Under the pieces are notes generated by a model. It did no database searches. It was not told the origin of the DNA and saw only the letters and a list, made by a program, of their open reading frames with translations. 42,186 nucleotides of DNA from Actinomadura sp. KC06 (GTDB taxonomy: Bacteria; Actinomycetota; Actinomycetes; Streptosporangiales; Streptosporangiaceae), in assembly GCF_004348735.1 (NCBI RefSeq), contig NZ_SMKT01000073.1, positions 1 to 42,186 of the forward strand, read 5' to 3'. Every line of letters begins with the position of its first letter. Positions within the stretch are counted from its first letter, which is position 1. The position numbers and the translations under genes are program-made. This document shows, piece by piece, positions 33,741 to 41,884 of the stretch.

Positions 33741-36485
33741 CTAAGCCAGCCCGCGGTCACGCGCCGCCGCGACGGCCTCGCCGCGCGAGGAGACGCCGAG
33801 CTTGGCGATGATACGCGAGACGTGGACGCTCGCGGTCTTCGGCGAGATGAACAGCTCGTCGGCGATCTCCCGGTTGGAGCGGCCGCGCGCCAGCAGCCGC
33901 AGCACTTCGGACTCGCGGGCGGTCAGCGGCCCGCCGGACGGACCGGACAGCCCCGCGCGGCGGGCGCGCTCGGAGATCCGCCGGGCGAGCGGCGCGGCGC
34001 CGAGGCGGCCGGCGATCCCGGCGGCCCGGTCGAGGCGCGAGGCGGCGGCGGCGCGATCTCCGGCCGCCAGGTCGGCGCAGGCGGCGTGGAACAGCGCCCG
34101 CGCGAGCGGATAGGGCTGCTCCATCCGCTCCCAGGCGGTGATCACGGCGTCCCATGCCGCGGGGCCGCCGGTCAGCGCGGTCACGGCCGCCGCGTGCGCC
34201 TCCGCCACGGGTGTCGCGGCGGGCAGCCGCGAGGCCACCGCCGCGATCTCGGGAAGGCGCGGGCCGCCCGCGTGCGCCGCGGTCTCCAGCAGCGGCCACA
34301 GGTGGCAGGGCTGCACGGTCAGCCGCGGATGGCGCAGGACGGCGTCCACCGCCGCACGCGCGCCCGGACGGTCGTCCTCCGCCAGCCGCCACTCGGCGAT
34401 CATCTGGGCGAGGGGCAGCGCCGTCTGCGGGAACCCGGCGTCCAGCGGGACGGCGAGCGCCTCCGGATCGGGCGCGGGCCCGGTTCCCCAGGCGGCGAGC
34501 AGCGCGATCCGCCAGATCATCATATGCACGCGGAACGCGGGTGCGTGGTGCCGGTCCAGGCGCTTCTGGAGTGTGCCGGCGGCCTCGTCCCAGCGGCCGA
34601 GCCGGTACAGCGCCTCGACCTGGTTGACGGCCGGCGCGAGTCCCGCGCTGTGCGTCAGCCCGGAGTCCTCCGCGACGGCGAGCCCTTCGGCCGTCAGCGC
34701 CAGCGCGTCCGCCGGACGGCCCGTGTTCAGACGGCAGTGCGCCAGCGTGTTCAGCACCCGGAGGCGTTCCCACGGGCCGAGGGGGCGATGGCGGAGCCGT
34801 TCCAGCGCCGCCGGGTCGCCGTCGCCGTCTCGCGCGGCGGCTTCCGCGACGGTGATCTCCAAGTGGGCGACGGCCCGGCGCGCCCCGGACGCGCGGGCCA
34901 GCGCCAGACCCTCCCGGCCGAGCCGTTCCCCTTCGTCCATCTCCCCGTAGACGAGGAGGCGGGAGCTCAGCCGGGTGAGGACCTCGACGCGGACCGGTCC
35001 GGTGGCGAGCCGTTCGGCCTGCCGCAGATCGTCCAGCTCGTCCTCGTCGCCCTGGTAGCCGCGCATCTGCGCGCGGAGCGTCAGCCGCCTGGCGGCGTGG
35101 GCGGGTTCGCGGCGGCGGTCCGTCTCGTCCAGGGCCCGCTGGATGAGCGGCAGCCCGCGTCCGGGTTCGCCGATGGCGCCCGCCGCCGCCGTCGCGGCCT
35201 CCAGTACGGCGTGGCGGGTGCAGCCGGTGAGGGGTTCGGCATCGGGCACCCGGTCCCACAGGTCGAGGACGCGTTCCAGCAGCGACAGCTGCTCGGCGTA
35301 GGCGGCGGCCGCCTGCCGCTCCCAGGCGGCCTCCCAGGCGGCGGCCAGGGCCTGGGCGTGGTCGCCGCATCCCTGCCAATGGACGGCCAGCGCGCTCTCC
35401 GGCGCGTCGCTGAGTTCCGGCGACCGCCCGATGGTCTCGGCGAACCGGCGGTGGAGGGCGGAGCGTTCGCCGGGCAGCAGATCCTCGTGGACGGCCTCGC
35501 GGATGAGCGCGTGCCAGAACGCGTAGCCGTCGCCGTCCGGGACCAGCAGCCCGTGGTCGGCGGCCGGGCGCAGCGCCTCGCTCAGACCGGGATCGGACAG
35601 GCCGGTGACGGCCGCGAGCAGGCCGTGCCCGACCCGGTCGCCGGCGGCGCTCGCCGCGTGCAGCGCCGCACGGGCCGGCTCGGGGAGCCGCCGGACGCGG
35701 GCGAGCAGCAGCTCGCGCAGAGACCCGGGCACCGCCGCGCCCGCGCTCCCGACGAGCGCCTCGACGAACAGCGGGTTGCCGCCGCCGCGCGCGTGCACGT
35801 CCCGCACCATGGCCGGGTCGGCGGCCCCGAGGATGCCGCGGACCTGGTCGGCGACCTCGGCGCGGGTGAGCGGCGGCAGGTCCAGCCGGGTCGCGTGGGG
35901 GAGCCGGGCGAGATCGGCGAACAGCGGGCGGGTGCCCGGCTCCTCGGGACGGAAGGTCACCACCAGCAGCACGCCCGCGCGCGGCGGGTTCCGGAACAGG
36001 AACGACAGCAGGTCCCGGGTGGAGCGGTCGGCCCAGTGCGCGTCCTCCACCACCAGCGTCACCGGGTCCTGCGCGCCGAGACGTTCGGCCAGCGCCAGGA
36101 CGTGCTCGAACAGCCGCATCTGGCCGGTGCCGTCGTCCGGCGGGGGCTCGGCCGCGGTGAGGCCCGGCATCAGCCGCGCCAGCTCCGGGAGCGCCGCCGC
36201 GGGCATGAGCGAGACGACGGCGTCCCGGCCGAGACGCCGCAGGATCGCGGTGAACGGCGCGTACGGCAGGCTCGCGGCGCCGAGATCGAGGCAGGGCCCG
36301 GTGAGCGTGCGGACGTCCCGCGCGAACTCGGTGACCAGGCGCGTCTTCCCGCCGCCCGCCTCACCGCCCACCAGGACGGCGGCGGCCTCGCCCGCGCATG
36401 CCCGCGCGTGCGCGGCGCGTAACTCGGCCAGTTCGGCGGCGCGCCCGGCGAACACGGGGCTGACAGGTTCCATCCGGCCTAGCAT
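33741..36485 (-). CDS. LAL-family transcriptional regulator (STAND ATPase plus LuxR HTH)
   Basis: 914 aa. N-terminal AAA/STAND module with Walker A GEAGGGKT (41-48) and Walker B TLVVEDAHWAD, then a long helical TPR-like central region, and a C-terminal LuxR-type helix-turn-helix: LTARESEVLRLLARGRSNREIADELFISPKTASVHVSRIIAKLG. These regulators act as ligand- and ATP-gated activators; the ligand is unknown. ATG 36485 was chosen because GAGG lies 4 nt upstream; ATG 36473 (MEPVSPVFAGR) is an alternative. A perfect inverted repeat lies 7 nt upstream of the start codon, shared with the divergent ABC-F gene. The natural target is the exporter encoded just downstream, which is an inference. Confidence 0.92.
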   Translation of the reverse strand: MLGRMEPVSPVFAGRAAELAELRAAHARACAGEAAAVLVGGEAGGGKTRLVTEFARDVRTLTGPCLDLGAASLPYAPFTAILRRLGRDAVVSLMPAAALPELARLMPGLTAAEPPPDDGTGQMRLFEHVLALAERLGAQDPVTLVVEDAHWADRSTRDLLSFLFRNPPRAGVLLVVTFRPEEPGTRPLFADLARLPHATRLDLPPLTRAEVADQVRGILGAADPAMVRDVHARGGGNPLFVEALVGSAGAAVPGSLRELLLARVRRLPEPARAALHAASAAGDRVGHGLLAAVTGLSDPGLSEALRPAADHGLLVPDGDGYAFWHALIREAVHEDLLPGERSALHRRFAETIGRSPELSDAPESALAVHWQGCGDHAQALAAAWEAAWERQAAAAYAEQLSLLERVLDLWDRVPDAEPLTGCTRHAVLEAATAAAGAIGEPGRGLPLIQRALDETDRRREPAHAARRLTLRAQMRGYQGDEDELDDLRQAERLATGPVRVEVLTRLSSRLLVYGEMDEGERLGREGLALARASGARRAVAHLEITVAEAAARDGDGDPAALERLRHRPLGPWERLRVLNTLAHCRLNTGRPADALALTAEGLAVAEDSGLTHSAGLAPAVNQVEALYRLGRWDEAAGTLQKRLDRHHAPAFRVHMMIWRIALLAAWGTGPAPDPEALAVPLDAGFPQTALPLAQMIAEWRLAEDDRPGARAAVDAVLRHPRLTVQPCHLWPLLETAAHAGGPRLPEIAAVASRLPAATPVAEAHAAAVTALTGGPAAWDAVITAWERMEQPYPLARALFHAACADLAAGDRAAAASRLDRAAGIAGRLGAAPLARRISERARRAGLSGPSGGPLTARESEVLRLLARGRSNREIADELFISPKTASVHVSRIIAKLGVSSRGEAVAAARDRGLA

Positions 36486-36492
36486 GCCGCCT

Positions 36493-36518
36493 CTTATCGC
36501 TACTTGTGTTGCGATAAG
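36493..36518. promoter_or_regulatory. Palindromic operator candidate between LAL and ABC-F genes
   Basis: CTTATCGC (36493-36500), 10-nt spacer, GCGATAAG (36511-36518): a perfect 8-bp inverted repeat, A/T-rich relative to its surroundings. The spacer holds the TTGTGT proposed as the -35 of the ABC-F promoter, so a bound protein should block that promoter; the site also sits just upstream of the LAL start codon. No TetR- or MarR-type gene is in the window, so the binding protein is unknown. Confidence 0.6.
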
Positions 36519-36532
36519 GGATCGGGTATTCT
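36504..36532 (+). promoter_or_regulatory. Candidate promoter of the ABC-F gene
   Basis: TTGTGT (36504-36509), 17-nt spacer, TATTCT (36527-36532), predicting a transcript start near 36539 and a leader of about 197 nt before ATG 36736. Element quality is moderate, but spacing is ideal and location agrees with the operator and the attenuator. Confidence 0.5.
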
Positions 36533-36550
36533 CGGTGCCGTCACATCGCC

Positions 36551-36657
36551 GCCCGGCAGGGGAGTCCATTGAGGATCTGAGGTCCGACACCGCGCACCGG
36601 CCGTCCATCGGCCCGCGCACGTGACCTCAGTACGGACTCCCGTCTCGCCGGGCTTTT
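36551..36657 (+). terminator. Leader attenuator of the ABC-F gene (long hairpin plus TTTT)
   Basis: The leader folds on itself in nested perfect stems: GCCCGGC 36551-36557 with GCCGGGC 36647-36653; GGAGTCC 36561-36567 with GGACTCC 36634-36640; CTGAGGTC 36577-36584 with GACCTCAG 36623-36630; GCGC 36592-36595 with GCGC 36615-36618; GGCCG 36599-36603 with CGGCC 36609-36613. The outer stem ends directly at TTTT (36654-36657). A Shine-Dalgarno-like AGGGGAG (36558-36564) lies in the 5' arm, so a ribosome there would disrupt the terminator. This is the layout of ribosome-mediated attenuation known for resistance ABC-F genes. Confidence 0.75.
36569..36580 (+). CDS. Possible 3-codon leader peptide (Met-Arg-Ile)
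   Basis: TTG-AGG-ATC-TGA begins 4 nt after AGGGGAG (36558-36564) inside the 5' arm of the attenuator. A ribosome initiating or stalled here would cover the GGAGTCC and CTGAGGTC arms. An ATT at 36568 opens a 19-codon alternative ending at 36624, and GTG 36535 a 29-codon one in the same frame that could be leaderless. Sequence alone does not choose among the three. Confidence 0.3.
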   Translation: MRI

Positions 36658-36735
36658 CCATGCCCGCCGGCGCGTCGCGCGACCCGCGGTGTCTCCATGC
36701 GTCCCGCACCTGCTCATCACCATGGAGGCCGCCTC

Positions 36736-38352
36736 ATGTCATTCGCCATCGTGTGCTCGGACCTGTCGTTCGCCTGGGCGGACGGCACCACCGTCCTGGA
36801 CGGCCTGGACGTCACGTTCGGCACCGGCCGGACGGGCCTGATCGGCGTCAACGGCTCCGGCAAGTCCACCCTGCTGAAGATCATCGCCGGTGAGCTGCGG
36901 CCCGCCTCGGGCACCGTGAGCGTCGACGGGGAGATCGGCTACCTGCCGCAGAACCTCGCCCTGGACGGCGCCGCCACGGTCGCCGACCTGCTCGGCATCG
37001 CCGCCACGCGCACGGCGCTGCGCGCCATCGAGCGCGGCGAGGCCACCGAGGAGAACTTCACCGCCGTGGGCGACGGCTGGGACGTCGAGGAGCGCGCCCG
37101 CGCCGAACTCGACCGGCTCGGGCTCGACCACCTGGAGCTGGACCGGACCGTCCCGACCCTGTCCGGCGGGGAGGCCGTGATGGTCGGCCTCGCCGCCCGG
37201 TTCCTCGCCCGCCCCGCCGTCCTGCTGCTGGACGAGCCGACCAACAACCTCGACCTGGACGCGCGCCGCCGCCTGTACGACGCGGTCGCGTCCTGGACGG
37301 GCGTGCTCGTCGTCGTCAGCCACGACCGGGAGCTGCTCGACCGGGTCGACGAGATCGCCGACCTGCGCGACGGCGCCGTCCGGACGTTCGGCGGGAACCT
37401 GTCCGCCTACGAGCAGCTGCTCGCGGTCGAGCGGGAGGCCGCCGAGCGGACGGTCCGCGCCGCCGAGACCGACCTGCGGCGCCAGAAACGCGACCTGCGG
37501 GAGGCGCACGTCAAGCTGGCCCGCCGCAAGCGCTACGGCGCCAAGATGGAGGAGAGCAAGCGCGAACCGAAGATCGTGATGGGGGAGCGCAAGCGGCAGG
37601 CGCAGGTCTCGGCGGGCAAGCACCGCATCATGCACGAGGAGCGCCTCGCCGGCGCCCGCGACCGGCTCAGCGAGGCGGAGGGCGCGATCCGCGAGGACGC
37701 CGAGATCCGGGTCAAGCTGCCCGCCACCCGCGTCCCGGCCGGGCGGACGGTCGCGACCGTGACGGGCCTCGCCGCGCCCGAGCCGGAGATCGGCACCCTG
37801 GCCGAGCTGATCCTCCAGGGCCCGGAGCGGATCGCGCTGACCGGCCCGAACGGCTCGGGCAAGACCACGTTCCTGCGGGCGCTGACCGGCGAACGCGTCC
37901 CCGACGGAGTGACCGTCAGGATCGGCGTGGACGGCGTCCGGTACCTGCCGCAGCGGCTCGACGTCCTCGACGAGGAGCTCAGCGTCGTCGACAACGTCCG
38001 CCTGCGGGCCCCGTCGGCGAAGCCGGCCGAGATCAGGGCCGGGCTGGCGCGGTTCCTGTTCCGCGGCGCGCGCGCCGAGCAGCCCGCCGGGACGCTCTCG
38101 GGAGGCGAGCGGTTCCGGGCCGTCCTGGCGTCGCTGCTGCTCGCCGAGCCCGCCCCGCAGCTGCTCCTGCTGGACGAGCCGACGAACAACCTCGACATGG
38201 CGAGCGCCGCCCAGCTCGGCCAGGCCCTCGCCGCCTACCAGGGCGCGCTGATCGTGGTGAGCCACGACGTCCCGTTCCTGCGGACCCTCGGCATCACCCG
38301 CTGGCTCCGCATGGACCGCGCCTCGGGCCTGGCCGAGATCGAGCCGATGTAG
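36736..38352 (+). CDS. ABC-F ATPase (probable ribosome-protection antibiotic-resistance factor)
   Basis: 538 aa, two ATPase domains in one chain and no membrane segment, the ABC-F plan. Domain 1: Walker A GVNGSGKST (37-45), LSGGE, LLLDEPTNNLD. A long charged linker (about 225-320; RRQKRDLREAHVKLARRKRYG) is the P-site tRNA-interaction motif. Domain 2: GPNGSGKTT (about 369-377), LSGGERFRAVLASLLL, LLLDEPTNNLD. ABC-F proteins bind the ribosomal E site and either assist translation or dislodge antibiotics from the peptidyl-transferase/exit-tunnel region. The upstream attenuator argues for a resistance role, but sequence alone does not fix the drug. ATG 36736 has TGGAGG 7 nt upstream; in-frame ATG 36697 lacks one. 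Confidence 0.9.
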   Translation: MSFAIVCSDLSFAWADGTTVLDGLDVTFGTGRTGLIGVNGSGKSTLLKIIAGELRPASGTVSVDGEIGYLPQNLALDGAATVADLLGIAATRTALRAIERGEATEENFTAVGDGWDVEERARAELDRLGLDHLELDRTVPTLSGGEAVMVGLAARFLARPAVLLLDEPTNNLDLDARRRLYDAVASWTGVLVVVSHDRELLDRVDEIADLRDGAVRTFGGNLSAYEQLLAVEREAAERTVRAAETDLRRQKRDLREAHVKLARRKRYGAKMEESKREPKIVMGERKRQAQVSAGKHRIMHEERLAGARDRLSEAEGAIREDAEIRVKLPATRVPAGRTVATVTGLAAPEPEIGTLAELILQGPERIALTGPNGSGKTTFLRALTGERVPDGVTVRIGVDGVRYLPQRLDVLDEELSVVDNVRLRAPSAKPAEIRAGLARFLFRGARAEQPAGTLSGGERFRAVLASLLLAEPAPQLLLLDEPTNNLDMASAAQLGQALAAYQGALIVVSHDVPFLRTLGITRWLRMDRASGLAEIEPM

Positions 38353-38361
38353 ACCGGCGGA

Positions 38362-39237
38362 TCAGGTCAGCACGCGCTTGGTGAACGTGCGGGTCGCGGC
38401 CCAGGTCAGCAGGATCGTCCCGCCCATGACGGCCAGGAGGAACGCCCAGGCCGGCATGTGCGGGACGTCCGGCGTCAGCGCGCTGCGCAGGCCCTCGCTG
38501 ACGTACACCAGCGGGTTGAACAGGCTGACGATCTGCAGCCAGCGGATGTCGTCCAGCGCCGACCACGGGTAGTACACGCAGCCGAGCATGGTCATCGGCA
38601 GCAGCACCATCGCGAACAGCACCTGGACCTTCTGCGGGTTCATCAGCGTGCCCAGCAGCAGCCCGCCCGCGGCCGACAGCAGCGACCCGGCCACCATCAC
38701 CAGGATCAGCACGGGCCAGTTGTCCACGTGCACCTCGGGCGCCTGGCCCTCGGCGTGGATGAGCAGCACCGCCGGGAACACCAGCAGCCCGCCGATGAGG
38801 CCCTGCGCCGCCGCGGCGATGATCTTCTGGGCGGCCAGCATCGGGATCGGCACCGGGGCCAGCGCCCGGTCGGTGATCGACTTCTGCCAGTTCAGCTCCA
38901 TCATCAGCGGGAAGATCACCGCCATCATCGCCTGCATGATGATGGACGAGCCGACCAGCCCGGGCACGAGGATCGTGGCGAACGTCGGCCCGCCGGGCCC
39001 GCCCGCCATCGCGCCGCCGCCGAGCTTCGGCAGGACGTAGGCGAACACGAACACGAACATCACCGGCTGCACCAGCACCCGCGTGAACGTGGACACGAAG
39101 TTCTTGCGCATGACGCGTCCCTCGCGCGCCATCATCGCGGCGAACGTGCGGGGAAGCGTCGCCCGCGCGGGCGGCGGCGGCGCCAGAACGGCGGGCGCGG
39201 CCGGTGCGGCGGGCGCCGAGGCGGCTGACGCGCTCAT
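38362..39237 (-). CDS. ABC-2 type (DrrB-like) exporter permease
   Basis: 291 aa. An Ala/Pro-rich N-terminus (1-26), then about six membrane segments with the ABC-2 signature region (SLFNPLVYVSEGLRSAL) before the last pair. The start ATG 39237 overlaps the stop of the upstream ATPase gene by 4 nt (39234-39237), so translation was coupled to the ATPase. Because that ATPase is now truncated by the integrated element, and the native promoter lies on the far side, this permease is probably not expressed normally or not energised. Ends 9 nt from the convergent ABC-F stop. Confidence 0.88.
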   Translation of the reverse strand: MSASAASAPAAPAAPAVLAPPPPARATLPRTFAAMMAREGRVMRKNFVSTFTRVLVQPVMFVFVFAYVLPKLGGGAMAGGPGGPTFATILVPGLVGSSIIMQAMMAVIFPLMMELNWQKSITDRALAPVPIPMLAAQKIIAAAAQGLIGGLLVFPAVLLIHAEGQAPEVHVDNWPVLILVMVAGSLLSAAGGLLLGTLMNPQKVQVLFAMVLLPMTMLGCVYYPWSALDDIRWLQIVSLFNPLVYVSEGLRSALTPDVPHMPAWAFLLAVMGGTILLTWAATRTFTKRVLT

Positions 39238-40049
39238 TCGCGGTATTCCCTTCCGGTGAGGGTGAGGAAGACGGTCTCCAGGCTGGGACGGAGCTGGGTG
39301 GCGTCGGTGACGCCGACGCCGGCACGGGAGCCGATCGTGACCAGCTCGCCGAGCAGGCCGTCGGATTCGGCGGCGAAGACGCGGACCTGGCCGTCGTTGA
39401 CTTCGACCTTGCTGACGCCGGTCCGGTCGGCGAGGGCGTGGATCCCGTCCGGCGCCGCGGCGTCGTAGGTGACGGTGATGACGGTGTCGGCGCCCGCGCT
39501 GGACTTCAGCTCGTCCACCGTGCCGCTGGCGAGGATCCTGCCGTGGTCGACGACGGCGACCCGGTCGCAGAGCGCCTCCGCCTCCTCCATGTAGTGCGTG
39601 GTGAGCAGGATGGTCTGCCCGGCCGCCTGGAGTCCGCGCAGCACCTCCCACAGGTTGGTGCGGGTCTGCGGGTCGAGGCCGGCGGTCGGCTCGTCCAGGA
39701 ACAGCACCTCGGGCCCGTGCATGAGGGCCCGGCAGATCATGACCCGCTTGGCCTGCCCGCCGGAGATCTCGAACGGGTTGCCGCCGCGCTGCTCGGTCAG
39801 CCCGAACAGCTCCAGCAGCTCGCCCGACCGCCGCCGGGCGTCGCGGGCGCCGAGGCCGAAGTAGCGGCCCCGGAACTCCAGGTTCTCGGCGACGGTCAGG
39901 TCGCTGTCGAGGGTGTTGTTCTGCGACACCACGCCGATGCGGCGCTTGATCTCGACGGCGTCGCGCACCACGTCCAGGCCGCAGACCCGGGCGCTGCCGC
40001 CGGTCGGCACGACGAGGGTGGTGAGCATGCCGATGGTGGTCGACTTCCC
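39234..40049 (-). pseudogene. ABC exporter ATPase (DrrA-like), 5' end displaced by an integrated element
   Basis: From GKSTTIGMLTTLVVPTGGSARVCG to the C-terminus the protein is a normal DrrA-type ATPase: Q-loop VVSQNNTLDSDLTVAEN, signature ISGGQAKRVMICRAL, Walker B VLFLDEPTAGLD, switch-His LLTTHYMEEAE. Upstream of the GKSTT codons (40035-40049) homology stops: the expected GPNGA half of Walker A and the first 40 or so residues are missing, and in-frame codons read KKCRINVL, unrelated to the family. A GTG at 40055 could start a 273-aa remnant without a complete P-loop. The missing 5' part should lie at the other end of the element, beyond the window. Inactive as it stands unless the element excises. 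Confidence 0.85.
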
Positions 40050-40056
40050 CAGCACG
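40044..40056. other. Probable attachment-site junction (attL or attR)
   Basis: The transition from ATPase-coding to foreign sequence falls within about ten bases of CTTCCCCAGCACG. Serine integrases exchange at a 2-3 bp core, which must lie here; the exact dinucleotide cannot be fixed without the other junction. Confidence 0.6.
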
Positions 40057-40084
40057 TTAATCCGACACTTCTTTTGGGGATAAT
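40057..40084 (+). promoter_or_regulatory. Candidate integrase promoter at the element edge
   Basis: GATAAT (40079-40084), one mismatch from TATAAT, with TTAATC (40057-40062) 16 nt upstream, in a locally A/T-rich stretch between the junction and the integrase. The -35 is weak. Confidence 0.4.
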
Positions 40085-40124
40085 TGCAGGTAGAAGGGCA
40101 GGCAGGGCGACAGGAGGCGACGGG

Positions 40125-41861
40125 ATGAACGCGACGGAGACGACCGCGACGAGGACCGCCGAGACGGCCGAAGCGGAGAAGGCCGAGCGGATCAGGGTAG
40201 GGCAGGTTCGGGAAGCGATGACCAGCGCCGCCGCGATGGAGATCAACGGGGTTGCGGGACGCTGGAGCGAGAGCGGGCAGGAGTGGACCGCGACCGGGAC
40301 GGCCGAGACGGACACGGTCGCGCTTGTGCGCATCAGCGACGCCGAGCCCGGTGACGTGGACGGAGTGGCGCGGCAAGTCGTGGCCGCCGTCGATCACGCG
40401 GCAGCCAAGCGCCAGCGGATCGGGCTCGTCCTGGTGGAGAACGACACCAGCGCCTTTAAGCGCCGCAAGATCACCCTGCCTAACGGGGAACGCCAGCTCA
40501 GGACGGTACGGCCGCAGTTCCGTAAGACGCTGCGCCTGTTGGAGTCCGGCCGGTGGCGCACGTTCTTGTCCGTGCACCTGGATCGGACCGTCCGTGATCC
40601 GCGCGACCTTGAGGACCTGATCGATGTGGTCGAGCAGTCGCGCCCGCGCATCGTGGTCGATTCGGTGACCGGAAGTCTCAGGTTGGCGTGCGATTCCGAT
40701 ATCACGATGGCGCGCGTGATGTGCGCGATAGCCAACCAGGCGAGCCGGGACACTGCCCGCCGGGTGAGCGACAAGCGGCGCACGCTGGCCGAAGAGGGCC
40801 GGTTTGGTGGTGGCGCAGTCCGCTACGGGTTCAACCCGGACGGGACCGTGCGCGAGGACGAAGCCCGATGGATTCGCGCCGCCGCAGACCAGGGCCTTGC
40901 CGATGTTCCGCTGGGGGAACTCACCCGAGACTTGAACGGCCAGGGATGGCGCAACCGGGACGGGGAACCGTGGGAATCGCGCAACGTGCGCACGCTGCTG
41001 CTGCGCCCCTGCAACGCCGGATTGCTGGTCCACCGCAAGGTCACCGACGATGAGCGCCGCCCGTACACCCGTGACGAGGTCGTTGGGACGCTGCCAGGCG
41101 AACCGATCATCGAGCCCGACCGGTATTGGAGCCTGGTCGCCAAGTTGACCGATCCGGATCGGGTTACCACCCCCGGCAGTGCGCCCAAGTGGTACGGGTC
41201 GGGCATCTATCAGTGCCCGTGCGGTCAGGGGTTGCGTGTTCAGAACAAGCAGTACAAAAAGACCAACCGCCGTACCAAGGAGGTCACGATCGTTGAGCGA
41301 GAGGTCTACCGGTGCCAGCGCACCAACGCCGGACACGTCACGGTCGCACGCGCCGAGCTGGACGCGCTTGTCATCGAGACGTTGAAGGAGTGGATACGCA
41401 CCTCCGACCCCGCCGACATCATCGGTGTCCGTACCGCAGCCGAAGACGTGGCCGCATTGCGCGCCGAGGTCAAGCGGCACAAGGACCGCCTGATCGAGAT
41501 TGCCGACGACTACGACGAGGACCGCATCACGCGCCAGCAGCGCGACCGCAGCACCGCCAAGCGCCGCCGCAAGCTTGACGCCGCCCAGGCCCGCCTAGCC
41601 GCCATCGCCCAGGACGAGGACCCCGCCGCCAAGCTGGTCGAGGCCCCCGACATCGACGCCGCATGGAAGGATCTGACGCTCGGAGAGCAGCGGCAGATCA
41701 CGCGCCGTCTGCTGACCATCGAGGTTCAGCCGATCGGGCGAGGCAAGCGCACCCCGGTGCGCGACCGGGTGGAGATCACCCGCCGCAGGCGCCCGACCCC
41801 CACCGCACCGACCCCGATCACCCCGACCACGACCGCGCAGCCGCTCACCGAAGCTGCCTAG
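40125..41861 (+). CDS. int: Large serine recombinase (integrase)
   Basis: 578 aa. Site-specific recombinase acting through a phosphoserine-DNA intermediate. The resolvase domain starts late: catalytic Ser71 in ALVRISDAE, followed by VENDTSAFKRR, PQFRKTLRLLE and LDRTVRDPRDLEDLID. A recombinase domain follows (GGAVRYGFNPDG to LLRPCNAGLLVHRK), then a zinc-ribbon-like region with CPCG and YRCQ...H, a coiled coil (about 450-500) and a Thr/Pro-rich tail. About 65 residues precede the resolvase fold, whereas most relatives begin within 10-20 residues of the Ser. ATG 40125 is supported by AGGAGG (40112-40117) 7 nt upstream. Lies 70 nt from the junction, the usual place for an integrase. Confidence 0.93.
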   Translation: MNATETTATRTAETAEAEKAERIRVGQVREAMTSAAAMEINGVAGRWSESGQEWTATGTAETDTVALVRISDAEPGDVDGVARQVVAAVDHAAAKRQRIGLVLVENDTSAFKRRKITLPNGERQLRTVRPQFRKTLRLLESGRWRTFLSVHLDRTVRDPRDLEDLIDVVEQSRPRIVVDSVTGSLRLACDSDITMARVMCAIANQASRDTARRVSDKRRTLAEEGRFGGGAVRYGFNPDGTVREDEARWIRAAADQGLADVPLGELTRDLNGQGWRNRDGEPWESRNVRTLLLRPCNAGLLVHRKVTDDERRPYTRDEVVGTLPGEPIIEPDRYWSLVAKLTDPDRVTTPGSAPKWYGSGIYQCPCGQGLRVQNKQYKKTNRRTKEVTIVEREVYRCQRTNAGHVTVARAELDALVIETLKEWIRTSDPADIIGVRTAAEDVAALRAEVKRHKDRLIEIADDYDEDRITRQQRDRSTAKRRRKLDAAQARLAAIAQDEDPAAKLVEAPDIDAAWKDLTLGEQRQITRRLLTIEVQPIGRGKRTPVRDRVEITRRRRPTPTAPTPITPTTTAQPLTEAA

Positions 41862-41884
41862 CGGCACATGCCGGACATGGCGAT

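Noticed and set aside
36621..36893. 90-aa frame overlapping the 5' end of the ABC-F gene
   Set aside because: Its second half is an out-of-frame reading of the ABC-F Walker A region, and its start lies inside the terminator stem without a ribosome site of its own.
40056..41480. In-frame extension of the truncated ATPase through the integrase region up to 41480
   Set aside because: The added residues are the reverse complement of integrase coding sequence and show no ABC features; stop codons are simply rare at this GC content.
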